Of a stretch of DNA of 64,000 nt, positions 1 through 12,072 are shown piece by piece. The notes below the pieces were generated by a model. The model was not told the DNA's origin. It was given only the letters and a program-made list of their open reading frames with translations, and made no database searches. Source of the DNA: Talaromyces rugulosus (taxonomy: Eukaryota > Ascomycota > Eurotiomycetes > Eurotiales > Trichocomaceae); contig NC_049561.1 of NCBI RefSeq assembly GCF_013368755.1, positions 2,108,001-2,172,000 on the forward strand, in the 5' to 3' direction. Each line of letters starts with the position of its first letter. The first letter of the stretch is position 1. The position numbers and the translations under genes were made by a program.

Positions 1-1273
1 GGGCTTGGGTCAGTATAACCGACTTGGCTGATGATATCCCGCAAGCGTGAAGGTAAATTGGACTCGTCCCATGAGCGCATCGGATTCGGTATGCTTCCAC
101 CCTTCGTACTGATGTTGAAGTCTTCTTTGAAGATTCGCCAGTCTCGTTCGCGCATCTGGTCGAGGCGTTTCTCGCTCCAGTGCTTGTCGATAGCACCCCG
201 ACTGCTCTCTTCCTTTCGCCGCCGCTCCATCTCCAATATCTCCCTAGCGCGAGCCGAGCCAGCTTCTTGGTCGCGAATTTCAATGGCCTTGACATAGTTC
301 TTCGTAGCGCTATCCACAGCATCTTCTCCAAAGCCAGCAAGACGACCCCGCCCAAAGAAATTGGCCTCTGCCTTGTGCTGATACAAAGGATTATAGTCGC
401 CGCTCGTATCCTCCTCTGCATTCCATTCAAAATTGAATTTCCTCTCCGTAGTGCGCTTGCGTTTCTTCTTCGCCGAGAAGTTCGATGTTTGGTCTGCGCC
501 CATATACCGTTGTCGAATCAACGCATTCTCTGCCTCTTCTTCTGAAATCGCGGGCTTTTTCCCTTTCGAGTCATTTTTCCCAAAGGCAATGCGTTTCGGC
601 GGCGGCGGCGGCGACATATCGTAGTCTCTATTGTTGTTGTTCGACTGTCCATTTCGCATAGCAGCAGGTCCCGTCGGGATATTATCACCAGTGCGCAAAG
701 CTCGGGGTCCGGTTGGAATAGATCTAGAAGCAGAATCGCCATTTTTCGAAACTCCATTTCCTGTATTCGAGGTATTTTGGCCGTTCGTCGGTCGACTCTG
801 CTCGATTTTCGCGCGTCGCTCCGCTTCGACCTCTTTGGTGCGTTTCTCTAATGCGAGGCGCTCACGTTCCGCTCTCGAAAGAAACTTGGGCTATACAAAA
901 TAGATAATATGTTAGCACTCAAAAAAAAAAAAAAGACACAGCCTGTAAAAGAAGAGGGGAAGCTCACCTTTGAAGCAGCCGCATCGGCCTCTCTCTTCTT
1001 CCGCAGCAACTCTTCCACACTCAGCGGTTTTGCAGCAGCAGCTTTGCCCGAGGAACCCCAGCCGGATTTATTCTTTTTGACGACACCATCACTGCTACTC
1101 GCGGGCGTAGGCGGGGGAGGAGGAGGGTATGCCTCTCCAGGTGGCGGAGGCGGCTCTATATCTGCTGGAGGCGGAGGAGCAACACCGTCCAACTCCATCG
1201 GCGGTGGCGGAGGGGGCGCATCTGCTAGGGGAGCAGGAGGAGGCTCCTGGCCGTTGATAGAAACGCCGTCCAT
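1..1273 (-). CDS. prp28: Prp28 DEAD-box pre-mRNA splicing helicase, N-terminal part (truncated by window edge)
   Basis: This is the N-terminal region of the U5 snRNP helicase Prp28, which swaps U1 for U6 at the 5' splice site. Exon 1 is 968-1273 and exon 2 is 1-890, with an intron at 891-967 (GTGAGC donor, TATAG acceptor). The protein opens with a proline-rich low-complexity stretch (PPPPPP runs, aa 10-60), followed by a charged arginine/lysine/glutamate-rich region. Near the edge it reads KHWSEKRLDQMRERDWRIFK and then FNISTKG, IPNPMRSW. That block precedes the helicase core in fungal Prp28 proteins. The DEAD-box core itself lies beyond base 1, so the catalytic motifs cannot be checked. The start at 1273 is the first ATG ahead of the proline-rich segment. 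It is transcribed in the same direction as prp39, another splicing factor. Confidence 0.93.
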
Positions 1274-1736
1274 GATGTGACCTCGTGTGTGATGAGTACT
1301 CTTTAAGTGAGACGCAAAGATTGAGAATCAAGCTTTGGGCTTGGCCATTGAATTTATACGGGAGCCCCAGCGGACCCGATATGCAGCCATCATCACGTGA
1401 TCTACATGCAATATTGAATATCGAATACTTATTATGAAGTCAGTCGGTTCATTATTTTACCAAGCGCAGTTTACCGGATCACCTTCAAACTTTAATACAA
1501 AATCGATTGAGAAAATTAACTATTAACGACAGAAACTGACAGTCTGACCAGGCTGCGCAGTTTACTCCACGAAAATGAATCATGTTCCAAGACACAGCTC
1601 GGGGGGTGTAAAAAGAGATAAAAAAAAATACAAACCATTTAGTTTCGTACTGCAATGTTCTATGATGGAAGAAAAAAGAAACAGCCGCCGATAGACATTA
1701 GTTAAAAGCACAAAAAAAGGGAGGGATTGGGGACAA
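1274..1736. other. Intergenic, prp28 promoter side and prp39 3' side
   Basis: No coding potential is seen. The right part (about 1610-1735) is A-rich on the + strand and probably holds the prp39 3' UTR. The left part should hold the prp28 promoter. No clear TATA box is visible. Confidence 0.5.
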
Positions 1737-4132
1737 TCAATATTGAGCAGGTTGAGCCTGTGTCACAATTAGTATGCAAAGCCAAATCTTTTAGGATATA
1801 AAGTAAAAACTTACCGCTCCTTCTGAAGCTGCTAGTTGTTGCTGCTGATAGTAAGCGTAGGCGGCCGCAGCTGGATCTGGGACTGGAGGCAGTTGAGGAA
1901 TGACCTCAGCGGCTTTACCTGACTCTTTCGCCTTGTTTGTGGGCGAAACAGAAGGGGGGCCATGCACTTCACGGTCCAAGGTTATGTATTCCTTGGCTGC
2001 GCTCTTTGTTCCTCGCTCAAGGAGATAGATCATATAGCTCTGCACGAGGTCCTTGACTATTTCTGAAGGCAGGTTGCTCTTGTTTTGGATGCCATCGACC
2101 ACGCCCTTGATCCTCTCGTATTGAGTGGATTCGGTGTCTGGGCTTGTGGGCTGCTCAAGCTCGAAAAGCAGGTACCGGGTCCAGAACGCAGGGCTGTCCA
2201 GATACTGCTGCTGGTTATTCTCAAACACAGTTCTCGCTTCGGTCGGAGATCCTTGGACCCGCCAAAGCAGAGTAGCCCATTCGGCCACGAGAGCTGACTT
2301 GGTGGCCACGTCACACTCAGGAGACTCTATATAGCTCTTGTAGACTTGGATAGCGTCGTCAACTGTGCCGTGGCGACGAGAAATATTGGCCAGAGAGACA
2401 ATGGTATCCACGTGGTTGGGAAGCGCGAAAAGAATTGCATAGTGGATGTCTTTGGCAATATCAACGCGGTCAGTCATCTCTTCAAAGTAGGCATAATGTA
2501 AGCGCACAGTGGGGTGTGCAATTGGAACGAAAACAGTGCTTGCTCGTTGATAGATGTTTCGGACCTCTTCCTCCTTTTCAGCCTGTGCGGACATCCACCT
2601 GGCATAGCGTAGCCAGAATTCATCGTAGTGGGCACATGTGACAAGGCATCGTTCGTATAAAAAGGTGATGCGGCTATAGGAGCCCTCTGATTCTTCAAAA
2701 TCGAGGTAGCGCCTCCAATTGGCAAGTTGCCCTTCATCCAACTCTGTCACGTGGAAGTACGGGCGTTTGATTTCAGACTCATAAGTCCAGCGCTTAGTGG
2801 TTTCGGCCTGTGTCTTGGAGAAAACCTCCAGATGGTATGTATCCAGGCGCATTCGAAGATCACGCTCAGTCTCCGCTTCAGATTTGGACCCTGGAGGAAG
2901 TTGAGCAGACTCAACTTCGGCTCTGAACTCGGACAAAGTCTCTGGTGGGGCCAACTCGTTCACAGGACGGTTCTGTGCCAGTTGACGAAACCGCTCGAAG
3001 TAGCGAGCATATTGATGCATTGGGATGTGAATAACCCGTCCAAGAATGCCGAAAATCTTGTCAAAGGCCTCAAGTCGCTCTTCGAACTCGACATACTTGT
3101 CCCAGAAGGGGTGAGCCAAGAAGTCCAGTCCAACGCAGTTTGCTCCTCTTTCAAAAAGCCTAATTCGAGAAATATTAGCCGTCAATTCTAATCATGCAGG
3201 AGAGTAGGAGGAGATCAGGAGGGGGGATTGGATAGTTGGCAAACATGAGAACTTGTTGTCATGAATTTTGGGTCCCCAAATGCGATAAGACTTGAGGGTC
3301 CTTCTGATGTCTTTTGAGTTTATGAAGCTTCGATATGACAAGGGGCAAGCTGGTGTTTCTGGATAGCTGGTGGTGAGATGCTCCAAAGGGGGAAGAGATA
3401 AGAGAGAAAATGAGCGCGCGCGCCTGAAAATTAATGGGTGAGAAGTAATCTCAGGTGGCAGGCGAGCGATCTCACCCAGCATCAAAAGAACTCCATTTCA
3501 TTTCAAACAATCACAGGCCTGAGTAACTGGCAAATCCGAGTCCCCGAAGAAAGAAGAACGGCGCTGCGTCGGTGAGGGTCAAGGGGGGAGAAGGGAAATA
3601 GTCCAGTCTACTTACTCTCTGATGACGTCCGAGTCATGGTTGGTCTCTACTTTGAAGGCGCAGTAGTTGGCCCACAAATCGACCGAGGTGGGTATGCTGG
3701 CGATACCACGTTCGTAGACCTATAATGAGGTTAATAACAAGCACCTTTGAGACAAGACCCTAAAAAAAAGGGACGTACCATCTCTGCAGCCTCCGTGCCA
3801 GCAATGGAGAATTCAAGGTCGGCATATTTTTTCCAGTACCCAAACAACAACGGAAACTTTGCAAGGAAGCGGTCGTATCCATTTCGAACTGTTGTGATAG
3901 CCTGAGGGTTTGAATTGCGATTGATTCCGCCTTCCAGCGCCTCAGCGCCGCGAACCAACTTCTCCCACGTCTCAAAATTATCTGGATCTTCAGCCTGTAG
4001 TTTGTCACCTTCGTTAGAAATACTGGGTACATTTTTGCATCGACGGAGATAGAAACCACTTACGAGTTCAATCTCGAGTTTTCTCAACTCCGCGTTCTCC
4101 TCCTCATTGCCGCCGAAAGAGTAGTCGGCCAT
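1737..4132 (-). CDS. prp39: Prp39, U1 snRNP HAT-repeat splicing factor
   Basis: A U1 snRNP-associated protein that helps commit pre-mRNA to splicing. Five exons: 4064-4132, 3779-3994, 3616-3719, 1815-3159 and 1737-1757. They total 1755 nt, or 584 aa. The protein is built from HAT (half-a-TPR) helical repeats; motifs seen include NFETWEKLV, FPLLFGYWKKYADLE, VYERGIASIPTSVDLW and LFERGANCVGLDFLAHPFW. A Gln-rich low-complexity stretch lies near the C-terminus. The start MADYSFGG is the first ATG with a good frame. The last exon is tiny (AQPAQY then stop) behind a 57-nt intron. The third intron is unusually long for this locus at 456 nt (3160-3615). Prp28 lies next door on the same strand. mL59 is divergent across a 409-bp promoter region. 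Confidence 0.92.
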
Positions 4133-4541
4133 GGTCGCGGGGTGCTCGGCGCCGACACAGAAAACAACAAATGAAGCGTAATACAAGACAAAGTGATCAA
4201 GAAGGATGTTGACTGTTCGATGATGCGAGGTAGGATTGTGTGGAATTGGAGATTGACAAGGAAGAAAGTCGAAGCTGGAGAGAAGGTTCAAGGTTGGAAG
4301 AGCGGAATCGCGGTTTTCCCAGCCTTGTTCCGGCGCTAAATCGCCGAATTTGGCTTAGCGTCGAGAACCCGCCCGGGCTTGATGCAATTTATTTTGTGCT
4401 CACGAGTTTCAACGATAGCAGTGTTTTTTTTTTGGGGGCACCACCAATCAATCACTCACGCCAATTGCCCACACACGCTCGTCGCAGATAGACACAAACA
4501 GACAGGGAGAGTCATCAATTACTTTCTCGTGACCTGGCAAG
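4133..4541. promoter_or_regulatory. Shared divergent promoter region prp39 / mL59
   Basis: 409 bp separates the two start codons, so both core promoters must lie here. A poly-T/G tract is present at about 4424-4438. No TATA box stands out. The function is inferred from gene orientation. Confidence 0.5.
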
Positions 4542-5556
4542 ATGTCGGCCACACTTGCAATCCGGTCAACAGCCAGGTTGGTCGCTACAGGGGCCGCCAA
4601 ACTGGCAAGAGGCAAGAGGCTCATCACAACAACGACAACAACAAAACCAAAACCAAAACCAACGAAGACGACGTTAAAGACGCCCGCGCAAAACCTGGTC
4701 AGCACAAGCGACCTCGGTATTGTGTCTACGCTGCCTCAGCAACTCCTCAATTTCCTCGCCAAATACCCGCCAGAGCATTATTCGGGAGCTGCTAGGCCGA
4801 GTTTGATGACCCTGCCGCCTGCCATGACAGAACCAGTGGAACCAGCTGCAGGAGAAGCAGAGGCAGAGGCAGAGGCAAAGGTAGAAGTAACAGGAGCAGA
4901 AGTAGCAGAAGCTGTGGAAGCCACAGTATCGGCAACAGAGGTCGTCATTGAATCAGAGGCAGAAAAAGTAGTCGAAGCAGGATCAGAAGCCGCAGAAGCA
5001 ACCGAAACGACCGAAACAACAACCACAACAGCAGTGCTCGACAAACTACCATCCCCATACACCCCCAACCGCGACGCCAAGGGCTCCAAAAAACCAGACC
5101 CAACACTATGGTCCCCATCCAAAGCGCTCCTCCAAACGTCCAAAGAATATCCCAACCCATTCCTCCCGGTGAAAAACCTCAAAACCGGAAAATGGTGGTC
5201 TCCTAAGTATAGTCTGCGCAGACAGGCCGACCTGGTGAAGATGGCCAAGAAACACGGCGTCGAAGAACTGTTGCCCATTGGCCGCAAGTCGACCATTTTC
5301 AAGGAAACGCGTCGTATGGAGCGTGGTCTCGCTATCAAGGGTACTGGTATTGGCCAAAAGGTCAAGGGTCACAAGTGGGAACGGCTGATGGAGACCAAGC
5401 TCGAGGACAGGAGGAAGGCCATGATGGAGATGCCGGAACTGATCAGATTATGGAAGCAGGTGAGTTTGTTTAAAATTTTCTTTTTTAGTGTCCCCAAGCT
5501 AACTATCCCTACAGAGAGGACATGGACGAGGATGGAAGAAGTGGCCCAAGCGGTAG
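4542..5556 (+). CDS. Mitochondrial large ribosomal subunit protein mL59 (MRPL25 type)
   Basis: A structural protein of the mitochondrial 54S large subunit. Exon 1 is 4542-5459 and exon 2 is 5515-5556, with a 55-nt intron (GTGAGT...CTACAG). Length is 319 aa. The N-terminus is rich in Ser/Thr/Arg/Lys with almost no acids (MSATLAIRSTARL), consistent with a mitochondrial targeting peptide. Family features are the LPQQLLNFLAKYPPEHYSG segment, then NPFLPVKN and GKWWSPKYSLRRQADLVKMA, and a basic C-terminus (GRGWKKWPKR) encoded by the last exon. An Ala/Glu/Thr-rich low-complexity insert (about aa 105-170) separates the two conserved blocks. Without the second exon the ORF runs into unrelated sequence, which supports the intron call. 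It is divergent from prp39. Confidence 0.85.
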
Positions 5557-5803
5557 TCTACTCGAAACAATTTTTTTTGGTCTCATTTGTCCAGCATACT
5601 TGTCGGCGAATTATCGTTTTTGTGTCGCAAAGATTAATTGATGGGATCTGGGCTAAGAAAAGGAACTGCCCTCAATGTCCTTGGTTGTATTATTATATGT
5701 ATAAATCTATTAGGAACGGATTGATCAATTGATAAATTTGAATATATACCTCACGTAGATACACCTTACTATGCAATGCTTAAAAACGTTAATCTAGTAT
5801 ATT

Positions 5804-8531
5804 TCACTCATAAGACGGGACAACCGCGTCTCCCACCCTCACCACTTGACCACCACCACCACCATCGTCATCACCTTCCAAGAAGGACAACCCAGCATGT
5901 CGCCCAAACAGCACTCTCCCGCCAATCCGCCTGGTCTTTGCCAGCGTCGAAAAGGGCTCCTCACGCTTTTCAGCAGTCATCTGATCGACACATACCATCT
6001 GACATCGCTGACAGGATCCGAATATATCAAATGATATATTGGCTGGCCCGATGGTGAATGATGACCATGTGTCTTCAATATATGGCTGTTCAGAGTTTAA
6101 TATCGACGGCCGAGACGAATCGCCGCTGCTGTTGAGAAGGGTGCTGTGCTCGGAGTATGCTGGTGGTAGTGGTTGTTGTAATGGGGAAGAGAGGTTCTCG
6201 GCCACAACAATGTTTGCTCGAAACACATCGGCTGCGACGGCCTTGTTTGTAGTCGTGGTAGTAGTAGAAATAGTCGTATTTGACGGTTTGGAGTTTGCTT
6301 TGATCTGCTCGTTGAGCCTGTTTACCGACGACCGAGAAACTAAAAGAATAGGACTGTCGTTGGACAGGCTTTGATTCTGGGCAGAATCTTTATGTGGAGG
6401 AGAAGGAAGGATTTGTCCAAAATCAGCTGGAAAAGAGCCAGGCATGAGGTCTCGATTCACCGACGTTGATTTTGTTGTCGTGGGCTTTGCCCCATGCCGC
6501 AGACTGTTGTTGTTGTTGTTGTTGTTGTTGTTATTATTATTATTATACGCAGGAGATCGCGCCAGAGTGCAAGGAACAGCAAGAAAATCCGAGAAAAAAG
6601 CAGATACTTCTCGTGACGAGTACACCTGCATCATGAGCTGGTCGCCACAGACTCGCGATGACTTGCGTTTGAACTCTTGCCAGCTACCTGCTGCGACGAG
6701 TTGCGGATCGTTGTGTCTGGAGAGTGGGATGTCTAGACTCGGTCCATCGGTAGAGGAAGAAGAAGCAGCAGTAGTAATGCGGAGAACCCCGTTTGCAAAA
6801 TCCATGTGTGGTTTTATCAGAGCCATTCGGGGGTATCGTTTCTGGCTGAGTGCAGCGCCGGTGCCCTGGTGGACGATGCACCATTCACGATCCCAGGCCA
6901 GCCCCTTTTGGTTCACTTGCCAGGCTACTCCAGGCGGGACTTTAAATCCAGAACAGCTTTTGATCGGGTAGACGCATAGGGTTTCAACGTAGAACCTGTT
7001 ATCAACCGGAGAGTCAATTTGTGTACTAGTTGGCGAAACAGCGGTTGATCGTAGACCCAAGTCGACGTAAAACTCTTGCACAAAGGAAACAAAAACATCG
7101 ATATCATGCGAGCTGCTCATGGCCCCGAGACTCAGTCGGAGTGCTCCCGTTGGTTTGCCGCGCATCACGTCGTTTTCGTCGCCGCAGCGTTGGCCGGCTC
7201 TATAATTTACTTCCATATCTTCATTGCTCAAACCGAGTAAACTGGCTGCGCCGCCCGGGTTGCAGAGGGTTCCAGACCGGATGTGAACACCCTTGATAGA
7301 GGCGAGCTTCTCGACTTCGGACTTGCCGATCCATTTGCCACTGCTGTCGAGAAGATTCAAAGCAATGATTGGACCCTGAGTAGTTGTGTCTCCGTACAAA
7401 CAACCAGGCGAGGTATAAAAATGGCATACGGGCGAGCCGTTTGCATGTTTGAGAGAAGAGAGCCGATGAAACAATTGCCAAGTTAGAAGAGATGTATGAG
7501 CCGAGACATTTTCTATAGAGCCGTATAGTCTTTTGTGCACGTTCAACGCCGAGTCCAGTGCTATGATATTGTGAAATGGAAGGGTGCCATCCTCGAGCCG
7601 ATCATGTATAGAAGCCTGCTTCTTTGCATGCCATTGGGCACCGCCATGTGCGATGACCATGTCGGCAGTTCCGCCGCCAAAGTACCGCCGGTGTTGGAAG
7701 ATATGGCCCACATCTTTGCGGACAATCAGCGCACCGAGGTCGGGAAAGCCAAAGATTTTGTAGAAGCTGAGCACCGCAAAGTCTGGGGAAACTAGAGGAT
7801 CACTGAGGTCTAGCGGTGTGGTTGTGACGAAGCTTGCGACATCGAGGAGAGTGAAGGTGTTTCGGCCTCTAGAGTTCCGGATCTGGCTGCACCATTGGAG
7901 CGGCAGACGTCGACCGTTCATATTTGACTGCGCAGGGTATGCGAATAGCCGTGTCGTATTGTTGTCATCTTCTGAACCACACTGGTCCTCGTCAATCCAC
8001 TGCTGCACTTCGCGATCCGACTCGAAACATCGGTGGCCCTGGTCGGCCACCTCGCGCACGCCGACCAGGCTAGTATGCGAGTCGACATGATAGCCATACC
8101 AAAAGCCCTTTTGATTACCCTCACTTTTATAGTCTCGCAGGGTGTCTGCGACTAGTTTGATACCCGCGGTCGTGTTGGCCACAAAAACGAGATCGTAGAC
8201 ATCCGGATCGGCGTTGAAGAAACGAAGCACGCGTAACCTGATATCATCCACGCGGCCTGTTGTCAGCTGCGAGGAGGCTGATGCAGAATGCGGATTGCCA
8301 AATATATTGGAGGTTAGATCGTGGCAGTATGACTCGATCAGTGATTTTGCGTATAGTGTGCTCCCGGCATGGTCCAGATAGGTGGTGTCTGGTGGCGAGT
8401 TAGATTGTACATCAATTTCAGCAAGCGAAAAGGGAATGTGTACCTTTGAGCAACGGGTATTCTCGATCCCGAAGCTGATCCAAAGCTTCAGGATACATGT
8501 TTGCCAAAGGCCTAGCGGTGGGATCGGCCAT
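5804..8531 (-). CDS. hxB: Molybdenum cofactor sulfurase (HxB/MOCOS)
   Basis: This enzyme adds the terminal sulfur to the molybdenum cofactor of xanthine dehydrogenase and purine hydroxylase. Exon 1 is 8444-8531 and exon 2 is 5804-8388; total 890 aa. The N-terminal two thirds is a NifS-like PLP cysteine desulfurase: TYLDHAGSTLY, FGNPHSAS, the Schiff-base lysine in SFYKIFGFPDLGAL, and the catalytic-cysteine block SGTLCNPGG, where the family's second cysteine is retained. HGKPTGA-type sequence appears as RGKPTGALRLSLG. The C-terminal part is a MOSC domain (VYPIKSCSGF, LVSRSSVNRLN, FRANIVV, GSCQRCQMVCVDQ). A run of consecutive Asn (encoded at about 6505-6546) interrupts the MOSC part. The start is the first ATG, MADPTARPLAN. 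The pathway assignment follows from the family. Confidence 0.94.
6505..6546 (-). repeat. AAC/AAT trinucleotide repeat coding poly-Asn in hxB
   Basis: About 14 tandem trinucleotides (ttg then tta/att on the + strand) encode a poly-asparagine tract inside the MOSC-side half of Moco sulfurase. Seen directly. Such tracts are slippage-prone and may vary in length between strains. Confidence 0.85.
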
Positions 8532-9266
8532 GTTGGTGTTGTTGAGGATACGGACGTTGATAAGGTGGCGCGGTGGTCATTGGAGGTGGTGGCGACGGTC
8601 GGCGTTCAATCAAGGGATAGGTTCTTTGAGTCGTAGAATTCGTTAAGTATAATAGCAAGAGCAAGGAGATAATTTCGAACATGAATATCGAGGTCGTGAA
8701 TGTTAAATGACGTGAGATTTCCCCGCATGTATCGTGAGCGTAACTGGCGACGGAGCACGCCGGTTGCTGTTCAAGCAGTATTTGTAAGAGTCTGGGCGAT
8801 CGAAGACTGGCTGCCGCAGTTGGAGAGATGGATCTGTAGACAGAGCATCAAGGACATGTCATCTGGTGATTATAATGCTGTTGTAGTATTATGATATCAA
8901 AGAGCGAAGTGATGGCAGTGGCGAGATACATCCGCGACGCCCTATCGCAGGCGGCCGCCGACAGCAGCAAGCGGAGATCGCCGTGCGGGGATGTCGATCT
9001 ATTTTTTTTTTTTTTTAATTTTCTATTTATTTTGGGGCACAGTACGTTGTCTATATATGAAAGTATTAAAACATGTTAATTCGTAGTATTCATCTAACTA
9101 ATTACAGGGTGCGCAATAAACAAACACACGTTGTCATCGCATAAAGTACATCAATGATTCATTGCTCATGATCCAGAACATTCCTAAATGTTTTCCTTCT
9201 TTTTTAACCTTTTTTTTTTGGACCTTTCCTTCATAATAATTTTTTTTCCCTTGGCATGGTTTCAGA
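8532..9266. other. Intergenic 735 bp
   Basis: The left half is the hxB promoter side. The right half (from about 9000) is rich in T tracts (9001-9015, 9210-9220, 9240-9248) and is probably the 3' UTR of the MARVEL gene. No supported gene. Confidence 0.5.
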
Positions 9267-9937
9267 TCAAACCACATAGTGTCGCCGACTCGACGAGCTG
9301 CGACGACCGCTGTGGTGATGGCCACGACGACTGCTATGGCTGCGTCGACGCACCACCGTCTCCTTGACAACCGTATCGCCACGATGATGATGGAAAATGA
9401 ACACGGCAAAGATGGCGGTAAGGAAGAAGAACAGAATCTGCATAATGCCAATGGCAAACGAAGCCTTGAGCATCGCACACGTCTTGTTCACATCGAGGCG
9501 TCTGCCGTTGTAGTCTATCGACCCAAAGGGACCCAGCGAGACCGTCACGCTGTCCACGTCCCAGCTGCTGCAGTCGGCATCGGCGATGAAGCGTAGCTGG
9601 TACACGGCGGCGATGAATGCGCCAAAGAAGCACAGGTCCATCAGCGCGACGAAGCCTCCAGAGCGCTTGGTGCTGCCGAAGCGGATCACGGTGTCGGCGC
9701 ACCAGAAGACGGCGATGGTGCTGACGATGAAGAGTACCAGGATGTACGGCGGGGTGAGCTGGTTGTTGTCGAGGAAGCCATGGACAAAGTATGCCTGTTG
9801 GTTGGTTGGTTGGTCAGTATTTCTTCTTATGGTTCTATCTAGTAGATAGATAGAGCACTCACCAGCATGCCGACGATGGGAATCAAAAAGGTGATTTCCA
9901 CCAGCCGCCAGAAGATGAACAGGACACTGCCGAGCAT
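9267..9937 (-). CDS. MARVEL-like four-transmembrane protein
   Basis: A small integral membrane protein of 200 aa. Exon 1 is 9863-9937 and exon 2 is 9267-9794; the intron is 68 nt. Four hydrophobic segments are visible: FIFWRLVEITFLIPIVGMLA (aa 7-26), YILVLFIVSTIAVFWCAD, FVALMDLCFFGAFIAAVY, and FAIGIMQILFFFLTAIFAVF. This spacing, with an acidic/aromatic residue pattern around the third helix and a cysteine-containing loop after it, matches fungal MARVEL-domain proteins. The cytoplasmic tail is very basic and His/Ser/Arg rich. The role is probably in membrane organisation, but no specific partner can be read from the sequence. The start MLGSVLFIFW is preferred because it gives an intact first helix. 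Confidence 0.78.
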
Positions 9938-10628
9938 CTTGACTGTGTCTTTTTTCTCTTAATAAATGATCAAAAGGGCTTGCGCTTGTTATGCGAGTTG
10001 CAGTGCACGGAGGCCTCTGTATGTATGTATTGCGTTTGCGGGGGCTCACAGCGTGGCTAGCAACCCGTTACTATGGGGCGAACTAGAGCAACAAACACAG
10101 AGTCGCAGCTGGTTTGGCAGGACAGCGCATAACAGGGCAGTTAGTACCCAAACAAGATAAAATGTGTATATTCAAAATGAAGATCGCAACGAGGAGATAG
10201 GAAGAGATGTGTTGTTTGTTATAGGTGAAGAAAAGTCGCAAGTGTCTCACCGGGGAGGCTGGGAAAAGCCGACAGTTAAATTAATGCGATGGCGGGGGGG
10301 ACGGTAGACCCAGCCTATGCACGTCAGAAGAGCGCCCTAATTGGTATCCATAAGCAACCAGCAGCCTAGCGCAAGGATCGATGTACTCGTCGGATAATTA
10401 GTCCGTGAGATTGTCCAGTAGCCTTGTCTCTGTGCGTCTATAAGGCGCAGGCCACGAGGCAGGGTGTTTATCTCCCATTTGTCTAGGCTGGGCTAGCCTG
10501 CGCTGGTTTCTTGTTCCCTTCCGGTGTAACCGCAGAGTAGTATGATAGTAAAGTAGTAGTCTGTGTGACAGATTTGGGTTTCTACACGAGCCTCCTTATT
10601 ATCTAAACAGTATAAACAAAATCATTCA
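9938..10628. other. Intergenic 691 bp
   Basis: MARVEL promoter side on the left and PAP2 3' side on the right. A (TG)TATG stretch occurs at about 10016-10030. No gene is supported. Confidence 0.45.
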
Positions 10629-12072
10629 TCATAGCTCCCCGGCCAAGTGCCTGACTTGACCGCTGTGCACAGCCGGCGGACTGGTAGGTCTGGCAGCAGA
10701 GTGATAGCCAGTGTCATAAGGCTGATACGAGGAGTCCACCTCGGCTGGTCGTCGCCCATACTGAGACGCTGTCATCTCAAATCCCTCATGGTCCTCCTCG
10801 CTCGACGAGGACGAGTATGTATCGCGGTCCCGCCGGCGGTTATACACGCTGACCGGTGCCGCCGCCGCGTGTGTGCTAGGGTCAATAGAAACGACGCCCT
10901 GCTCCATCATCCGTGGTTGACGATCGTTCAACTGCTCTTCATCCGTATTGCGCAAAGGCACGGCGTCGTCGTCCTCGTCCGGCACCAGGGGAACGTGGCG
11001 GGTTGGCTCGGTGCCCCAGCTTCGGATCGGGTATGCCCGCCCTTTCTTCCATGGTTCGGATAGCGGGGGGAAATACTGCCGGTACGACGCCCACGCCATG
11101 GCGACTCCAAGTAAAGAGCCGGTGATGACATCGAACGGGTGGTGTCGAGCGTCCATGATGCGGCTGACGGCGATCAGGGCGGCCCCGAGAGTAGGGATCA
11201 TGACGATTATTGTCTTCCAAACCTCACCGCGACTGTCCATGACGTGCATTTTGCCGCCGAGGTATAACGAGATGTAGAATAAACCAGCAAAGGAGGCTAA
11301 AGGCGTGTCAGTTTCTTTTTTTGTGTTTTTTTTATTTTATAAAAAAAGCCAATAAAACTTACAGCTACTATGACCAGACGGCCAAGAGCGGAATCCATCC
11401 TTGATCAAGGCCGGATCACCATGGCAGATGGTCGAATTAGAGAGACCAAAGACCGGCAAGTCCTGGCTTCCAACATCGGGCTGGCAGCGATCGATCAGGT
11501 CCGGACGAGGTTTCCCGCAGGCATTTTTCAGCGTTTGCGTGATTATAAAAGCCAGACCTTGCGAAAGCAGCAGGCCCAGTATTCCACAATTCAGCTCCCA
11601 CAGGCGATCTTTCAGTCGGTAGGGCCCCGTCAGCTTGCGTCGCTTTGTGTGGTCGGAGGGCGATTTATGGTGTGAAAAGAGTCCGTCGATCAACAGCGTG
11701 TACACGACGATAATGGCGATGGGGGAGAGGATCGAGATCATGAGTGCTTCTTGGATCGTGACGCGTTCATGTTCGGCATACGGGTACTGCAGGCTTTTGT
11801 TGTCCAACGAAAAATGCTGGTGGTAGGGCTCGATTCGGTCTAGGATATAGAATCCAATGGCAAAGGCACTGCAGTTGTTAGCCTCCTCCTCCTCTGCCTG
11901 TTTGGTGTAGGTCTTTTTCGACACTTACATGATGATAACATAGTCAAAAATATATCTGCAAATTAGTCAGTATCGACAAAATGACAAGTCGAGGGCCGAC
12001 ATACGAAACGACCACGCGAGCCGAAAGGTTCTTCTTGGAGAACACCGGGAGTTTGGAGGGCAGCCGGGCCAT
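10629..12072 (-). CDS. PAP2-family lipid phosphate phosphatase (DPP1-like)
   Basis: An integral membrane phosphatase that dephosphorylates diacylglycerol pyrophosphate or phosphatidate. Four exons: 12005-12072, 11929-11955, 11363-11868 and 10629-11296; total 422 aa. All three PAP2 signature motifs are present: KNACGKPRP (K-x6-RP), PSGHSS, and SRIMDARHHPFD (SR-x5-H-x3-D). Several hydrophobic helices surround them (IIIAFAIGFYILDRI, SILSPIAIIVVYTLLI, CGILGLLLSQGLAFIITQT). The C-terminal 150 aa is a hydrophilic tail rich in Asp/Arg/Ser with SSSSSEED, a likely phosphorylation-prone region. The second exon is only 27 nt. The start MARLPSKL was chosen because the short exons join in frame. This conserved gene marks the left border of the accessory region. 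Confidence 0.92.

Noticed and set aside
908..1280. Long + strand glycine-rich ORF opposite prp28
   Set aside because: It is the antisense shadow of the proline-rich N-terminus of Prp28 (GGN codons opposite CCN).
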